From NCBI GenBank assembly GCA_964030785.1, contig OZ034967.1, positions 55,304,265 through 55,368,264 on the forward strand: a stretch of 64,000 nt of DNA, read 5' to 3'. Source of the DNA: Siderastrea siderea (lineage: Eukaryota; Cnidaria; Anthozoa; Scleractinia; Rhizangiidae). Made by a program: the position numbers and the translations under genes. Below, in pieces: positions 24,590 to 36,900 of this stretch (positions are counted from its first letter, which is position 1; each line of letters starts with the position of its first letter). The notes under the pieces were generated by a model. That model searched no databases and was not told the DNA's origin. It worked only from the letters and a program-made list of their open reading frames with translations.

Positions 24590-27500
24590 CTAGAAAAGCC
24601 ACAACACTACAATCAGAAATAAAACAAACAGCGAGGGAACAGGCAGCATGTAAGCTCCACTTTTGCTCTTAGGCTTGCCTCCTCTGTTCACGTGCTTCTC
24701 ACATGATTTCTGCTTGCTCTCACTCAAACAAAGTGCGTGGTCCATCACATGAAACACATATGACTGTTCCGCCACGCCATGGAACAAGTATGCCCCAGGC
24801 CCGTCCGCGTAAACCCCTGTAAAAAAATCGATAACTTACATAAGACACGTCCTAAACGTTACGTCAAGAGAAGGTAAAGGCAATTTTTATCAATAATAAT
24901 TAAACGTGGATAATTGTTAGAACATCTATGAGTTACAGTTTACCTACTAATAAAAACGGTGTAACGTATAGTTTAAAAATGGAAAAAATGGCGATTCCCC
25001 CCCCCCCCCCCCCTTGCCGCCATGAAAAAATAAAAATAGATAAATAAATAAATAATGGCAAAGCTGAAATCGTCCTGGAAGAAAAGGGGAACTAATCATC
25101 GTTATGAGTGATTTAGAATTAGTTTGAATTCTTACCAACGTCCTCGGATCCGTGAGTTTCAGAATTGAGTAAAACAGTGGCCTGCTGCAAGTAGTCCTTG
25201 CTAGAAGTGTTCACATTACGCAGGTCTGGTCGAGACCCGTTCAGTCCGCCTGGGCCATTCGCATAGCCAAGACTGGTGTATGTCCTGTTTTCCATGTCCA
25301 CATCAAACTCATTGGTTACCTCCTTTACCAAACCAAACACAGGGTTACCACGCTTCGGGTAACCGCCGATCGTGAAGACATGAGAATGGTCAGCGGTTAC
25401 CGTTACCAGAGTTTTGTCTGAGGAAAAAGAGTGCAATTGAAATTACTGTTTTTAGCGTCTTCCTACTTTGAATGTAACACTTGTAGTCAATGTAAGCTGA
25501 TTTAATAGTCCCAGTTATCTTTAGGCATGGTTCTGTAGACAATTCTATATAAACCCTCTGAGCCCCAACATCGATCATCTACACTTTTCTCCTCATCATA
25601 TCAGTGCATTATAACACATTAGGGTCATGAGACTTAAGCAAATGATAACCAAAGATAAATTGTCTTGATGTTTAAACAAGTGCCTCCAATTGCTACTCAA
25701 TGAAATGTCCGGATACCAGTAAGGAGAATTTGTATAATGATGCCGGAGCTTAGCGGGTTAAACTTGTATGGATCCACACTGTTTGTTCTGTAGCACGTTC
25801 AATAACGACACAAGGACATATCGCTAAGTTTAAGAAGCGCTTAAGAACAGAACTCTTCAGTAATTTGTGACTGAGGCAAACGATATTGAATTCCAGCCAC
25901 TAACTGACGCGAAATATATGCCATAATGATAGCGTAACACAATTGCACGTTGTTTTGGTTGTAAGCTACGTATAGTCTTTACACAGTCCCTCGAGTAACT
26001 ATGGTCTTTCACAGGCCATTTTCATGATGGCGTCATTTTACTGAATCTTCTGGAATCGTTCAGCTGGTCTTTGCACGAGAAAGCAATTAGGGCTGTTGTT
26101 ATTTAATCCTCATTCGAATCGCAAAATTTTATAAATATCAAATATGATGGAAACGAACCCTGGTAGCTCGGCAGTAAAATGACGCCATTTTAAAGTGACC
26201 AGGAAAACCGCAGAGCGCTAGCAAGAGAAAATAGGTGAGAAATTTAGGAACATATTCAGGGCCTCTACAGACTAGACATTTAGTTGTCGACAACTATTTG
26301 TTGTCAACAACCAAATGTTATCGACAACTAAAAAACGCTGTGTGAGATTAGTTGTCGACAACTAAACGCTAAATTTTTTAGTTGTCGACAACCACCCAGT
26401 TTCCCGTTTCGAAAAGGGAAACTGCTTAATTGTCGACATCTAAACATTTTTGACCATTTTACCAGTGTATGGGAATGACTGGTTTAGTTGTCGACAACTA
26501 TCATAACTACGTGGTCACGTACTGGGTTATGAGCATGCGTAGTGAAAGTTAGTTCCCAAGCTCTCGCTGGCCTGACTTACTCTCCCGTGTGTGGAATGCT
26601 TGCAGCGGACATAATTAGGGCCTCCAGACTACACATTTAGTTGTCAAAGACTATTTGTTGTCGACAACTAAATGTTATCGACATTAAAAAAAAGCTGCGT
26701 GTGAGATTAGTTGTCGACAACTAAACACTAAATTTTTAGTTGTCAACAACTAGGCAGTTTCCTTTTATGAAAACAGAAACTGCTTAGCTTTCGACAGTTA
26801 CTTTTTTGACCGTTTTACGAGTGTGGGGAAAAGATTGGTTTAGTTGTCGACAACTATCGTAACTGCGTGGTCACGTACTGGGTTATGAGCATGCGTAGTG
26901 AACGTTAGTTCTCAAGCTCCTGCTGGCCTGACTTAGTTGTCGACAACTAACACTCCAGTGTGTGGAATGCTTGCATCGGACAGAATTAGTTGTCGACAAC
27001 ATTTAGTTGTCGATAACGTTTAGTTGTCGACAACTGAATGCCTAGTCTGTGTAGGCCCTTACCTTTCTTAATAATTTGCAGCGCCTTAGCTACCGCTTTA
27101 TTCATGGCAACTGCGTCAGTGAGAGCTTTTATGGCACTGCCGTCATGATGCCCGTGATCAATACGTCCGCCTGAAAAAAAAGAGAGAGAGAGAGAGAGAA
27201 AGATAGAAATGAAGTAACGAGGACGGAGAGAGGGGGGGGGGGGGGGGTGCACAATCACTCATGAGGCATACCTACGATTATTTTGCTTTCAATTTTTGTT
27301 GAACTTGCTTCCTCAAAATATGACGTTTTAAAATTTGTTTATTTTTATCAAAGAATTACTTTCAACACTTTGAATTTTGTGTCGTTTAAAATTTATCTGT
27401 TCTGTGTTCATCTCTGATTCTTCTTTACTGCTAATAAAGTAAAAGGAGTTTTCTTGGCCTGACCCTTAAGTTTTTATGATTGTTTGATTGAAAAGACAAT

Positions 27501-27918
27501 TATTTTAACGACAAAAATTGCTTTGTCTGTTCTTATAATTGTCTTTGCGCTAAAGGCTTTCTTTGAGGAATGTTAGCAAAGATTTACAACTTGCAAGTAA
27601 ACATCGTTTCTTCTTTAAACATGGCACCAGTACACAACGCCACACTGTTTAAACAAACCTTCTACTAACAGGAAGTAGCCTTTAGGGTTCTTCTGTAGTA
27701 TTTTGATCGCTATCTCAGTCATCTCTTCAATGGATGGTTCACCAGCCTTGTCAGCGGCGCGATCAATTTCGTACTTCATGTGAGAGTACTCAAAGAGACC
27801 TACAAGAGAAAGAAATGCTTAAGGACGATGCCTCCCTCCTTTTGTTACTGCGCATACGTTCTGCGTATCTCGGGATGGTCTGAGAAACTCCATTCTCGTT
27901 CCCAGACCTGCGATCCTT

Positions 27919-27949
<31 letters not shown>

Positions 27950-30900
27950 GGGGGCCAGGATAACGCGTAAGCGCAGTAGCTGCTCATTTTTGTAACCGAT
28001 GGCAACCGTTATTGTTTCAATTTTCCGAGGCTGCCCAGAAAGGCGAAAGTCCGTGATTCGCAGACTTCCTGCTTCGTACCCTGCCAGAGCTCTCGATCCG
28101 TGGCACTGGCCAGAAGGATCTTAGCTCTAGGGGCGAGAATGGAGAAACTCTGGTTTCTTAAGGCCGGTCCCTATGCTTACGCGGGAAAAGCAGGTCTCAC
28201 AGCAAGGGCTGCTGGAATCCAAAAGCAAATCTGGGGGTAGCCACGCATTTTTCAGAGATAATTGAGCTTTAATTTGGAAAGAAAATGCCATACATTGTTC
28301 TGTATCTTAAAGCTTTTTTAGAATTATGGTTGCTTAATTATCTCTGAAAAATGGGTCACTCACATGTTTCTTTTTGGTTTCCAATAACTGTTGTCCCCAT
28401 AGTCATAACCTGTGCCAAAATACCTCGGTATTAGGAGGCACCGTCCATGAAACAGACTGAAATTCAGACAAGACTCGAAGCCTGAGAGAACATAAACTTT
28501 CAGACGTCTTGGATAATAGTCCTTATGGCCTTGTCACTCCTACATTTTTGTAAAAAGTAAACCATTTATTATCATATTATAGCATAATTCATGCATCTTT
28601 TTACTGTAAATACGAATCCAAATTTTTACCGATTGTACTGAGGAACATTAAATACAAGTACAATTTTTATATTTATTGCCGTTCAGAGAGTACGCAAAAT
28701 CGGAGCTAAGCGTCAGCAATCCAGAGCGAGTCCATAGGCCTTGTTCAACTGTTTATAAAAGCTGTGAATATTTACTGTACTCTCAACAGAAATCAACAGT
28801 CTTCTCAATTTCGAGCCCTTTTTCCCTTTTCCTCGCCCTTGGGAATGAAAAGAAGGGGAAAAAACCTGGGATCGTGGTTGCCCACTTTCCACTCTGACCC
28901 ATAGAGGGCGCCCACGAGGTTTTGAAAGAGTACACGGCTGACCTTTTTAAAATGTGCAATTTGTTTCAATCCTCTCCGATTTGTACCAGCCATGCCTGAC
29001 TGTAACATGTTATACATTCATTTTTGTTCCACCGTCTCATTTGACTTCAAAGCTATTTAAGACGAATCGCCTAATAAACGTGACCAAGAAAACCTGGGCT
29101 TTCTTGAATTACCTATCACGCGATCGACCTTCTCCACGTCAATCTGATCGAACTGTGTTTTGTTCCACACGTACTCCGAGTTAGGATGTTTGGTAACCCA
29201 CTCTTGAATCAGGTTTCTGCCGTCCAGTCTCTCTCCTTTTTTATCCGGGTACTCAGGGTCAGTCTGATTTTTATGCATTAATTCCCTGCGGCCACCTGCA
29301 AACACGACTTCTAGACCATCGCCATAGGGGAATTCAACAAGCTGCAAAGCTGCAAACACAAAAAGTGCGAGAAAAACGCTCATCAGAGTCACATTCAAGA
29401 GTCAAATTTCATTCTAGAGTAAAACATGGAGCCATGTGTGTATAACGTTCGAGCCTCTAAACGGAATTTCCAGGTGTGGCCATTCAGTGAAAGCTACTGT
29501 GGTGCTGTTTATTATGCTGTACGAGGTGCTTCTAACATTCGAATCGGTGGATGGAATTTTAAGTGATCATTTAAAGGAAAGTGATTCAGCAGCTCTTTTC
29601 TGTGGTGAATGCTGTACCTGACAGTTCTAACTTCTGAGCTTGGGAATAAAATTCTAAATTTCGACCATTTCGCAAGCTTCTTAACAGTACTTATCTGTAG
29701 TGCTGCTAAATATACTGTACAAGCCTTTAAGGTGATCCTAACTTTTGAATCTGGAGCAAATGCTGAAGTGTGAACCAGTCAAATGAACGCTACTGAGCAG
29801 TACTTTCCTGTGGTGCTGTTTATTATGCCGTACAAGGTGGTTCTAGCTTCTTTGTCTGAAAGTGTGAGCATTCAAATGAAAGCTACTGAGCAGTACTTTC
29901 CTGTGGTGCTGTTTATTATGCCGTACAAGGTGGTTCTAACTTCTTTGTCTGAAAGTGTGACCACTCAAACGGGAGCTATATTGAGCAGTACTTTGCTGTG
30001 GTGCTGTTTATTATGCCGTACAAGGTGGTTCTAACTTCTTTGTCTGAAAGTGTGACCACTCAAACGGGAGCTATTGAGCAGTACTTTGCTGTGGTGCTGT
30101 TTATTATGCCGTACAAGGTGGTTCTAACTTCTTTGTCTGAAAGTGTGACCACTCAAACGGGAGCTATTGAGCAGTACTTTCATGTGGTGCTGTTTATTAC
30201 GCTGTACAATGTGAATGAGACTGTGGATGAAATGACCATACTAATGAAAGGTACTGAGCGGTACTTTACTGTAGTGCTTGTACATGCCATTGATTACTAG
30301 AGCATAAAAACTACTTCATTGTAATTACCAATATCTTTGCACTTTGACCCGTCATCCTTCGCACTCTTCTTTACATCTGCGTCACTCTCCCAGTCACGGT
30401 CGGCTGCAAAAGCGTAGGCACTCGCGGGGGTCGCGTGGGTGGCTCGCGTGGTAGTCACGATTCCCGTTGACATCCCAGCCTTCTCAGCGAGCATAAGGAT
30501 GGAAACCACTTTACTTTTTTCGGTCAGTGTATCGCAGTAAAACCTTTTAACACTTTCGTCAACACCAAGTATTCCTTGGAGAAATAGAAGAGAAGCAGAA
30601 AGGAAAGAAATGAAAATGCCTTCACAATTCAGGGGATGTTCCTATGCACCTTCAACTGTGCTTTGTTAGAAATTTTAAGTATACTATACAGGCCAAAATA
30701 ACCATGGCAGCAGTAACAGGACGTTCTAAATTTTGAAGGCGCGACGCGGGAAAGTATTGAAATCTTCCTCGACAAGAGGGATGGAAAACTGTATTTGGGA
30801 TCCCTAACTTTGTGCCTTTTTTTAATTGAGATGACGTTGAATGCTACCTTATCATTAGACAGACATCGGGACAGTGTTCAGTTGTTGTTTTTTTTGGGGG

Positions 30901-33900
30901 GGGGTGGGGGGAGGGGGGATCATGGGACTTCCTTTTCTGATTAAAATGTATTTAAGAGTGGTGGAACACTCAACTTTTTGCAGTCAAGTGATGTTTATTG
31001 TCACCAAACGCATAAAATTGATTTTTAAGGATTTTACCTAGGAGTAGTCGTTTTAACCCGGGATGTATTGGTGACGAAACATCAAACTTTGTGGGAGTTG
31101 CTCCTTCGGTCGTTTATCGTTAAATCCAAATTTTCTTATATTTCAAACGTCTTTACTCCCAGAATTTTTACTAGCAAGCAACAAATGTTACCGCCAGTAT
31201 TGCGATTTAACTGACACCTCGCTGACGAACATCACATAGTATTTATGGCTGCATAACGTTAGGTTTGGAAGATAGCTTCTGAATCAGTAGTAATTAGTAA
31301 CATAATGTTTATCATTATTGCTTGAGCTGTAAGTAATTTGACACCTTACCGTTGTTGGTTTTTATCCCATTCAGGAACGCCGTCGCGGAGCTTGCAGAAT
31401 CTGCTCCCTGTTGATCAACCGTGTAAGTTTTAACTTGAGCTGTCCAAGGAAACACCTCCCAGCTCAGCACGTTTTCCTCTCCCGGTTCTCCCTTCATCTG
31501 TCCGTCCAGAATGCGCGTGGCGGTGACAGTCGTGATGCCCATGCCATCACCCAGAAATAAAATCGCGTTCTTCGCAGTGTTCGTGTTTGGTTTAACTTTA
31601 AGATTGTCTTGGATAAGCTTTACACCTTGTTTATACCACATGTTGTTGTCTTGATTCCCAAAGATGTCTCCGTTAACGCCTAAAGAAATAGAACGCTAGT
31701 AAATAAATTTGGTTAAACATCGAGCAGTGCCAATTTTTTTTTCTCAGGGATAGGTGAAAAAGACGGTGTCTTCTTTAACGGACTGAAAGAGCTAGATGGC
31801 AATGGGACGGATGCCTCAAAGGTAGTTCTATTACCTGGTCTAGACTGCGAACAATCGTCCTTGATTCTTAAAATCTTTATACTCGCGAGTGCTCATAAGG
31901 ACTTATGAGTTTCTGTTCATACACGATGGCGTCATTTTACTAAAACTACCAAAATTCATTTTGTTTTTCTGTTTTTAGTTAAATTTTGCAAATCCCGAGA
32001 GGTTTAGATAAGAGTAACCCTAATTTGCACAAGACTACCAAAAAACTTTAGTAAAATGCCGGGAGTGAATGTGAAGAGAACGTGCGCCTCAAGGCATCGC
32101 CCGGCACTCAATATGTCGCGCCATAGAAAAAAAAAACATGGGAAGAAAGAACCTGGCCCTCAGTCTAGACCTGGTCTAACGTCGTTCGCTGATCCGCCTT
32201 ATTTCAGGCGAAACCGGTTTCAACATATGTCGGACGTACGCCTAAGCTAGCGCAACTCGCACCAGCAAATCTTTAACAGCTGGTCGTACGACCAATATAA
32301 TGAACGTCTGACGTAATAGGTCTCAACTTACGTCCGGCGTTAGGACCAATTGGAATATGTTGCACCTGCTAGACGTTAGTCTTTTGAAAACACATCCTAC
32401 ATTCACGTAAAAATTCAAACACATAAACGCATTCAGCTGTCTTGAAAACGTCACAGCTACAAGAGCAAAACGGTAGCCGGCAAATTTCCAGATGGTGAAA
32501 TTCGGTACGAAGTTGATCATGTCTTTTATGAGCAAAGGAAATCCGCTTTGTTATACACTCAAGAATACCATGCAAGTCGTACTGGAAAATTAACAGTATC
32601 TGGATCAATAAAATGGCGGGCAGAGACAGCTACGATTTTTTACTCCTGCTTCAATGCCAATTAGGCGTAGTTTTCACGTCTGGCGTTCTTCGAACTTCCG
32701 CTTACAACTGAATCTGACGGTAAACGTTACGCCTGAGCGAACGTTCGCCGTTAGTCCTTAGTTATAAACGTACACCGCGCAACTTGACAAATGTTTTGGT
32801 AGCATGAAGCGACTAGAACTTGTACATGGGATACCCACCGATACACTTAGGAAGAGAGAAGCAAAATGAGGGCCGAAAAGTTTCTTTTCTATGGCAACAA
32901 CAGCACGACAACCAGCAGCTTAGAACCATCGTCAAATGAATCCATGAACCACCGACATAGGGTCCAATCCTCCGATAGAAAGTCTACACCACCGGACAGT
33001 CCGAAAGAAACACGCGCGATAATCACCTGCCGCGCGGTGACGTCCACGTGTCACTCGAGAATCCCTGAGAGAAATCAGGGACTGCTTGTAGTGCAAAATT
33101 TGCTTTGTCTCTAAACTGAGTCTACCGTATCCCGCCTCCAGGGCCTCTTGACATCACTCAACTTCAAAAAGCTCAAGTATCCTCGGAACGTGGGACACAT
33201 CTCGACCTAAAGCCTGTTTCCTTGATTTTTCTTGTTGATTGTTCGTGATTTTTTTTACCATGGGATATCTAGAACTCAGTTGGTTGTCTCCAATACCTTG
33301 CTATTGTCAGCGGTCTCACCGTAGCGTATATAAGGAGAATACATTATAACCTGCGATCAGGCTCTATTTTCGTTTCGCTCGGTGAAACATTCAGGCGGGA
33401 CGGGCGAAACGAAAAATAGAGCCTGATACAATTCTTCTACGGAACGTCTGCCGCCCACTTTTTTGATTGATTGACATTCAACAAAACAGCCAATCAAAAT
33501 TTCTTCTGCTTGCATGATCCTCGGTATGCAAATTTCTCATAACGGCAATTCGCAAAAAGTCACGCAAATGTTGGCAAAATAAGAAAATCATAGGCTACGA
33601 GATATCTTCTAGGCACAAGCACTCAAATTTACACGATTGCTAACTTGAAGGTTCTGGTATTGTACATGGTTGCTCTGTCTGTCGAGCTGAAACTGAATGA
33701 AAATTCAAAACACGACGAGGTTGCCATGTACCAAAATATGCTGCATGCTTGAATCCTTTCCCATTTCAGGTGGTATCCGGAAATATTCTCTTCGCATTTC
33801 TCACCGATATTCTGTGTAAAAAACCTTGGGCAATTAAAAGAAGTACCTTCAGTTTCATTCTTTAGTAAAGATATAAATAAAACCGTTTATAAACAAAGGA

Positions 33901-36900
33901 GTATTTTGTAATTTAATTTAGTTCCACAAGTGGTAAATATTTGAGATTAGCAGCGAATTTTATCTCTAAACAGCAGCGAATTTTAAAACGAAGAACATTT
34001 ATTATAAAACTAGTCAGATCCTTTGATGTCATTGTCAGAGATCAATAAAACGACATAAGTGTTAAACAATGAATGAATATAAACTGAAATCGTCATTGCG
34101 ACTTGATTGCGGCTCTCGCCAAACATCAGTTTACCGTAAGTTTACCGAATTATCGGTTGACTTGTTGATCATTCTTGGCGAAAGATACGTGTTTGTCTGC
34201 TGTTCGTTTTGTTTCGTAAAACGGGGAAAAAACCACTACTCTGTTCATGTTATCAATACTAGCTGAAAGCCATCAAATGAAAATTCCGAGACACGATGCG
34301 ATAAAACGGAATACATACTTCACTGTTGCTATACTTCTCTGCTCCAGGTAAGAGACAGCTTGCGTCAAACCGAACGCCATTCTCAGGAGAGAAAGAAATG
34401 GTGACAATTCTCCTAGAACGACGAGAATTTATTACAGCAACACCTTTTACTTCGGCAGACTTGTTCCTTGGTTGTTCCTTGGCGATGGCGGTCGGATCGA
34501 AATTGTGAGCGAGACTCGTAGACAATTTACTTCCGTTGACAGCTCTATTATTAAAGGGCCAATCAGATTGCGAGATTCCCGCGGCCAAAATTTGGCCGCC
34601 GACATGAACTTCTGTGAGAGATTGTATCAGGCCCTATTTTAGCGAGCGACCAACGTAAGAGAATATGAGAGCGATGCTAAAATTCGGCCTGATCGCAGGT
34701 TAAATACATTATGAATTCGTTCTCCTTTCTCGCACACCCGTGTCCTGTACACGTCTTGTTGTTCTGCTCTATACTCACTGACGCGCTGTGTGCCGTTCTT
34801 CGCGCTATGGCTGACGCTCTTCAACCTGCTGTTCAGAGGCCTAGAGCTGACCAGGGCGCCATTAATGCCGCTCAAGCAGTTGTCCCGCATGTTGAGCTTC
34901 CACCGGCGGCAGAACCTGCTTCACAACCGGGCCAACTTTCAAATCCTGCGGTCGAGCAACTTTAGGTATTTTATAATTTCCGTGTCTTATTTGTAGCTGT
35001 TCGTCTTCGTGTTTTCCCCTATGTTAGCGCGCGCCCTTGTATTTCTGCTTTTTATTTAGCTCATACGCGTTTCTACTCGGTTTCGCCTTTTTTTTTGCTA
35101 GCTTCTTATATTATGTCATTCATATTTTGTCTTGTTGTTTGGTCGTTTACTCGTTATATTCATTTCAGTATGCCACGTTTTTCACGTGTTTTTCACACAT
35201 TGTAGCTTTTATTTTATTTCTCCGTTCGCCCTTGTTTCTTTCTTCAGTTTTTGGGGTTTACCTCGGTGTAAGAACCTGACAAGATTTTCTTTGTTTGTTA
35301 GCTTTTGTTTTGCTGTACGGTATTGTTTAAAATGTTTTTGTTTCCTTTGTTTTACGTCATCCGTGAGTTTCACAGGTTCTTACACCGAGGTAAAGCCAGT
35401 TTTTGGTACATTTTGGTTCGTATATCTCATTTCTTTGCCGCTTTTACGTCCGTTTTATTTTGACCTTTTCTGTTCTCGTGTTTTTTTTTTATTTTTCGGG
35501 TATACACTAGGTCCCGCTTGTTTATTTTCGCAGGTTTACAGTAAGTCCCTTTTGTTTATTGCAGTTTTATTTTTCGCGGGTTCATATTCACTCCCGCTTG
35601 TTTATCTAAGTCTTTTCTTTGTCGGGTTCACAGAAGGTCCCGCTTGTTTATTGGTCAGGAGTTTTTATTTTCGTGGGATAACAGAAGGCCCCGCTTGTTT
35701 ATTGGAGTTTTTATTTTCGCGAGTTAACACTAGGTCCCGCTTGTTTATTGAAGTTTACTTTCGCGGGTGAATCGAAGGTCCCGCTTGTTTATTGAAGTTT
35801 ATTTTCGCAGGTTAACAGAGGGTCCCGCTTGTTTGTTGAAGTTTATTTTCGCGGGTTAACAGAAGGTCCCGCTTGTTTATTGAAGTTTATTTTCGCGGCT
35901 TAACAGAAGGTACCGCTTGTTTATTTTCGCGGGTTAACAGAAGGTCCCGCTTGTTTATTGAACTTCTATGCAGTTTTGGTTCTCCAAATTTCCTTTATTT
36001 TTCGGCTAACAATTCATAAGTCACATTTTACTGTATATGTACAACTTTACTTCCCATATGGGTCCTTTATCTCGACTGTTTATTTGTTCCCCGGTATACA
36101 GTCCAAGCTTGTTTTTTCTCCTAACTTAAGTTCGCTCTTCCAATGGCGGTGCCTAGAGGGGTGACTTACACCCTCTCGGATTACCGAGCACTAGGGCCGC
36201 CATTCCCTGGGGGGTACATCTTAGCTTTTAGGTTTTTTCATTTACCAGCTTTTTGATCCACCTTTTTCCCTTGTGTTCAGCTTCTTTCACTCTTCAAACG
36301 TATTCTTCCCGCCCCGGGGAATGGCGGCCTGTAATTTCAATTTTTCTCCAGCCTTTCCCTATTTTTCAATCGTTTTTTGTCTTTTTTCCAATCACCCCAC
36401 TTCTCTCCTTATCATTTATTTCTGATTCTTAGGATGATGTTGTTAAAACCCTCAAGGCTCGCTTAAGAGGGTTGGAGGACCTGAACAAGCCCTCCGTTGA
36501 AGTGCTATTATGCTAATTCACTGCTTTGGCTCTGAAGAGCGGCTCAGATTTTGACAAATACGAGGCCCTACAGTTGGCCGAGGAGCTCGTAAGCTGTGCC
36601 TCAAATGCCCACCACGAAAAATTCACCTATTATTCAGTCGCTCTCCAGGAGATTCGCCGGCGTTTACACAAGCCCGAAGGGCAGTTCAAAGCTTTTTTTC
36701 TGGTCTTTTTTCTTCGACCGCCATTATGGGAAGGTTTTGCAGTCCCTGGCCAGGGTTGGCAAGAGCTTGCGTGAGCCTCTTGCTGCAGTCCGCGGCGTGC
36801 CGAGTTCCGCCCCGCTGACCTGTTTCAGATGTAGTCGGGCTGGCCACTACGCGAACCGTTGAAGGTTTCAGCCTTACGTTCGGCGAAGTGCCACATCTTC

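Noticed and set aside
26259..27058. Palindromic repeats as a possible CRISPR or replication origin
   Set aside because: Inverted terminal repeats and tandem 365-bp units make a DNA transposon the simpler reading; spacing is irregular.
29783..30300. Open frames encoding repeated VVLFIMPYKVVL
   Set aside because: By-product of a 93-bp intronic minisatellite whose unit is divisible by three; antisense to the phosphatase and not a known protein.
32056..33114. Short plus-strand frames in phosphatase intron 1
   Set aside because: Basic or Ser/Thr-rich chance frames in decayed repeat DNA.
35132..35770. 212-codon open frame, the second longest in the window
   Set aside because: It is T-rich, hydrophobic low-complexity sequence ending in the 44-bp minisatellite of a degenerate retroelement; no domain or start context.
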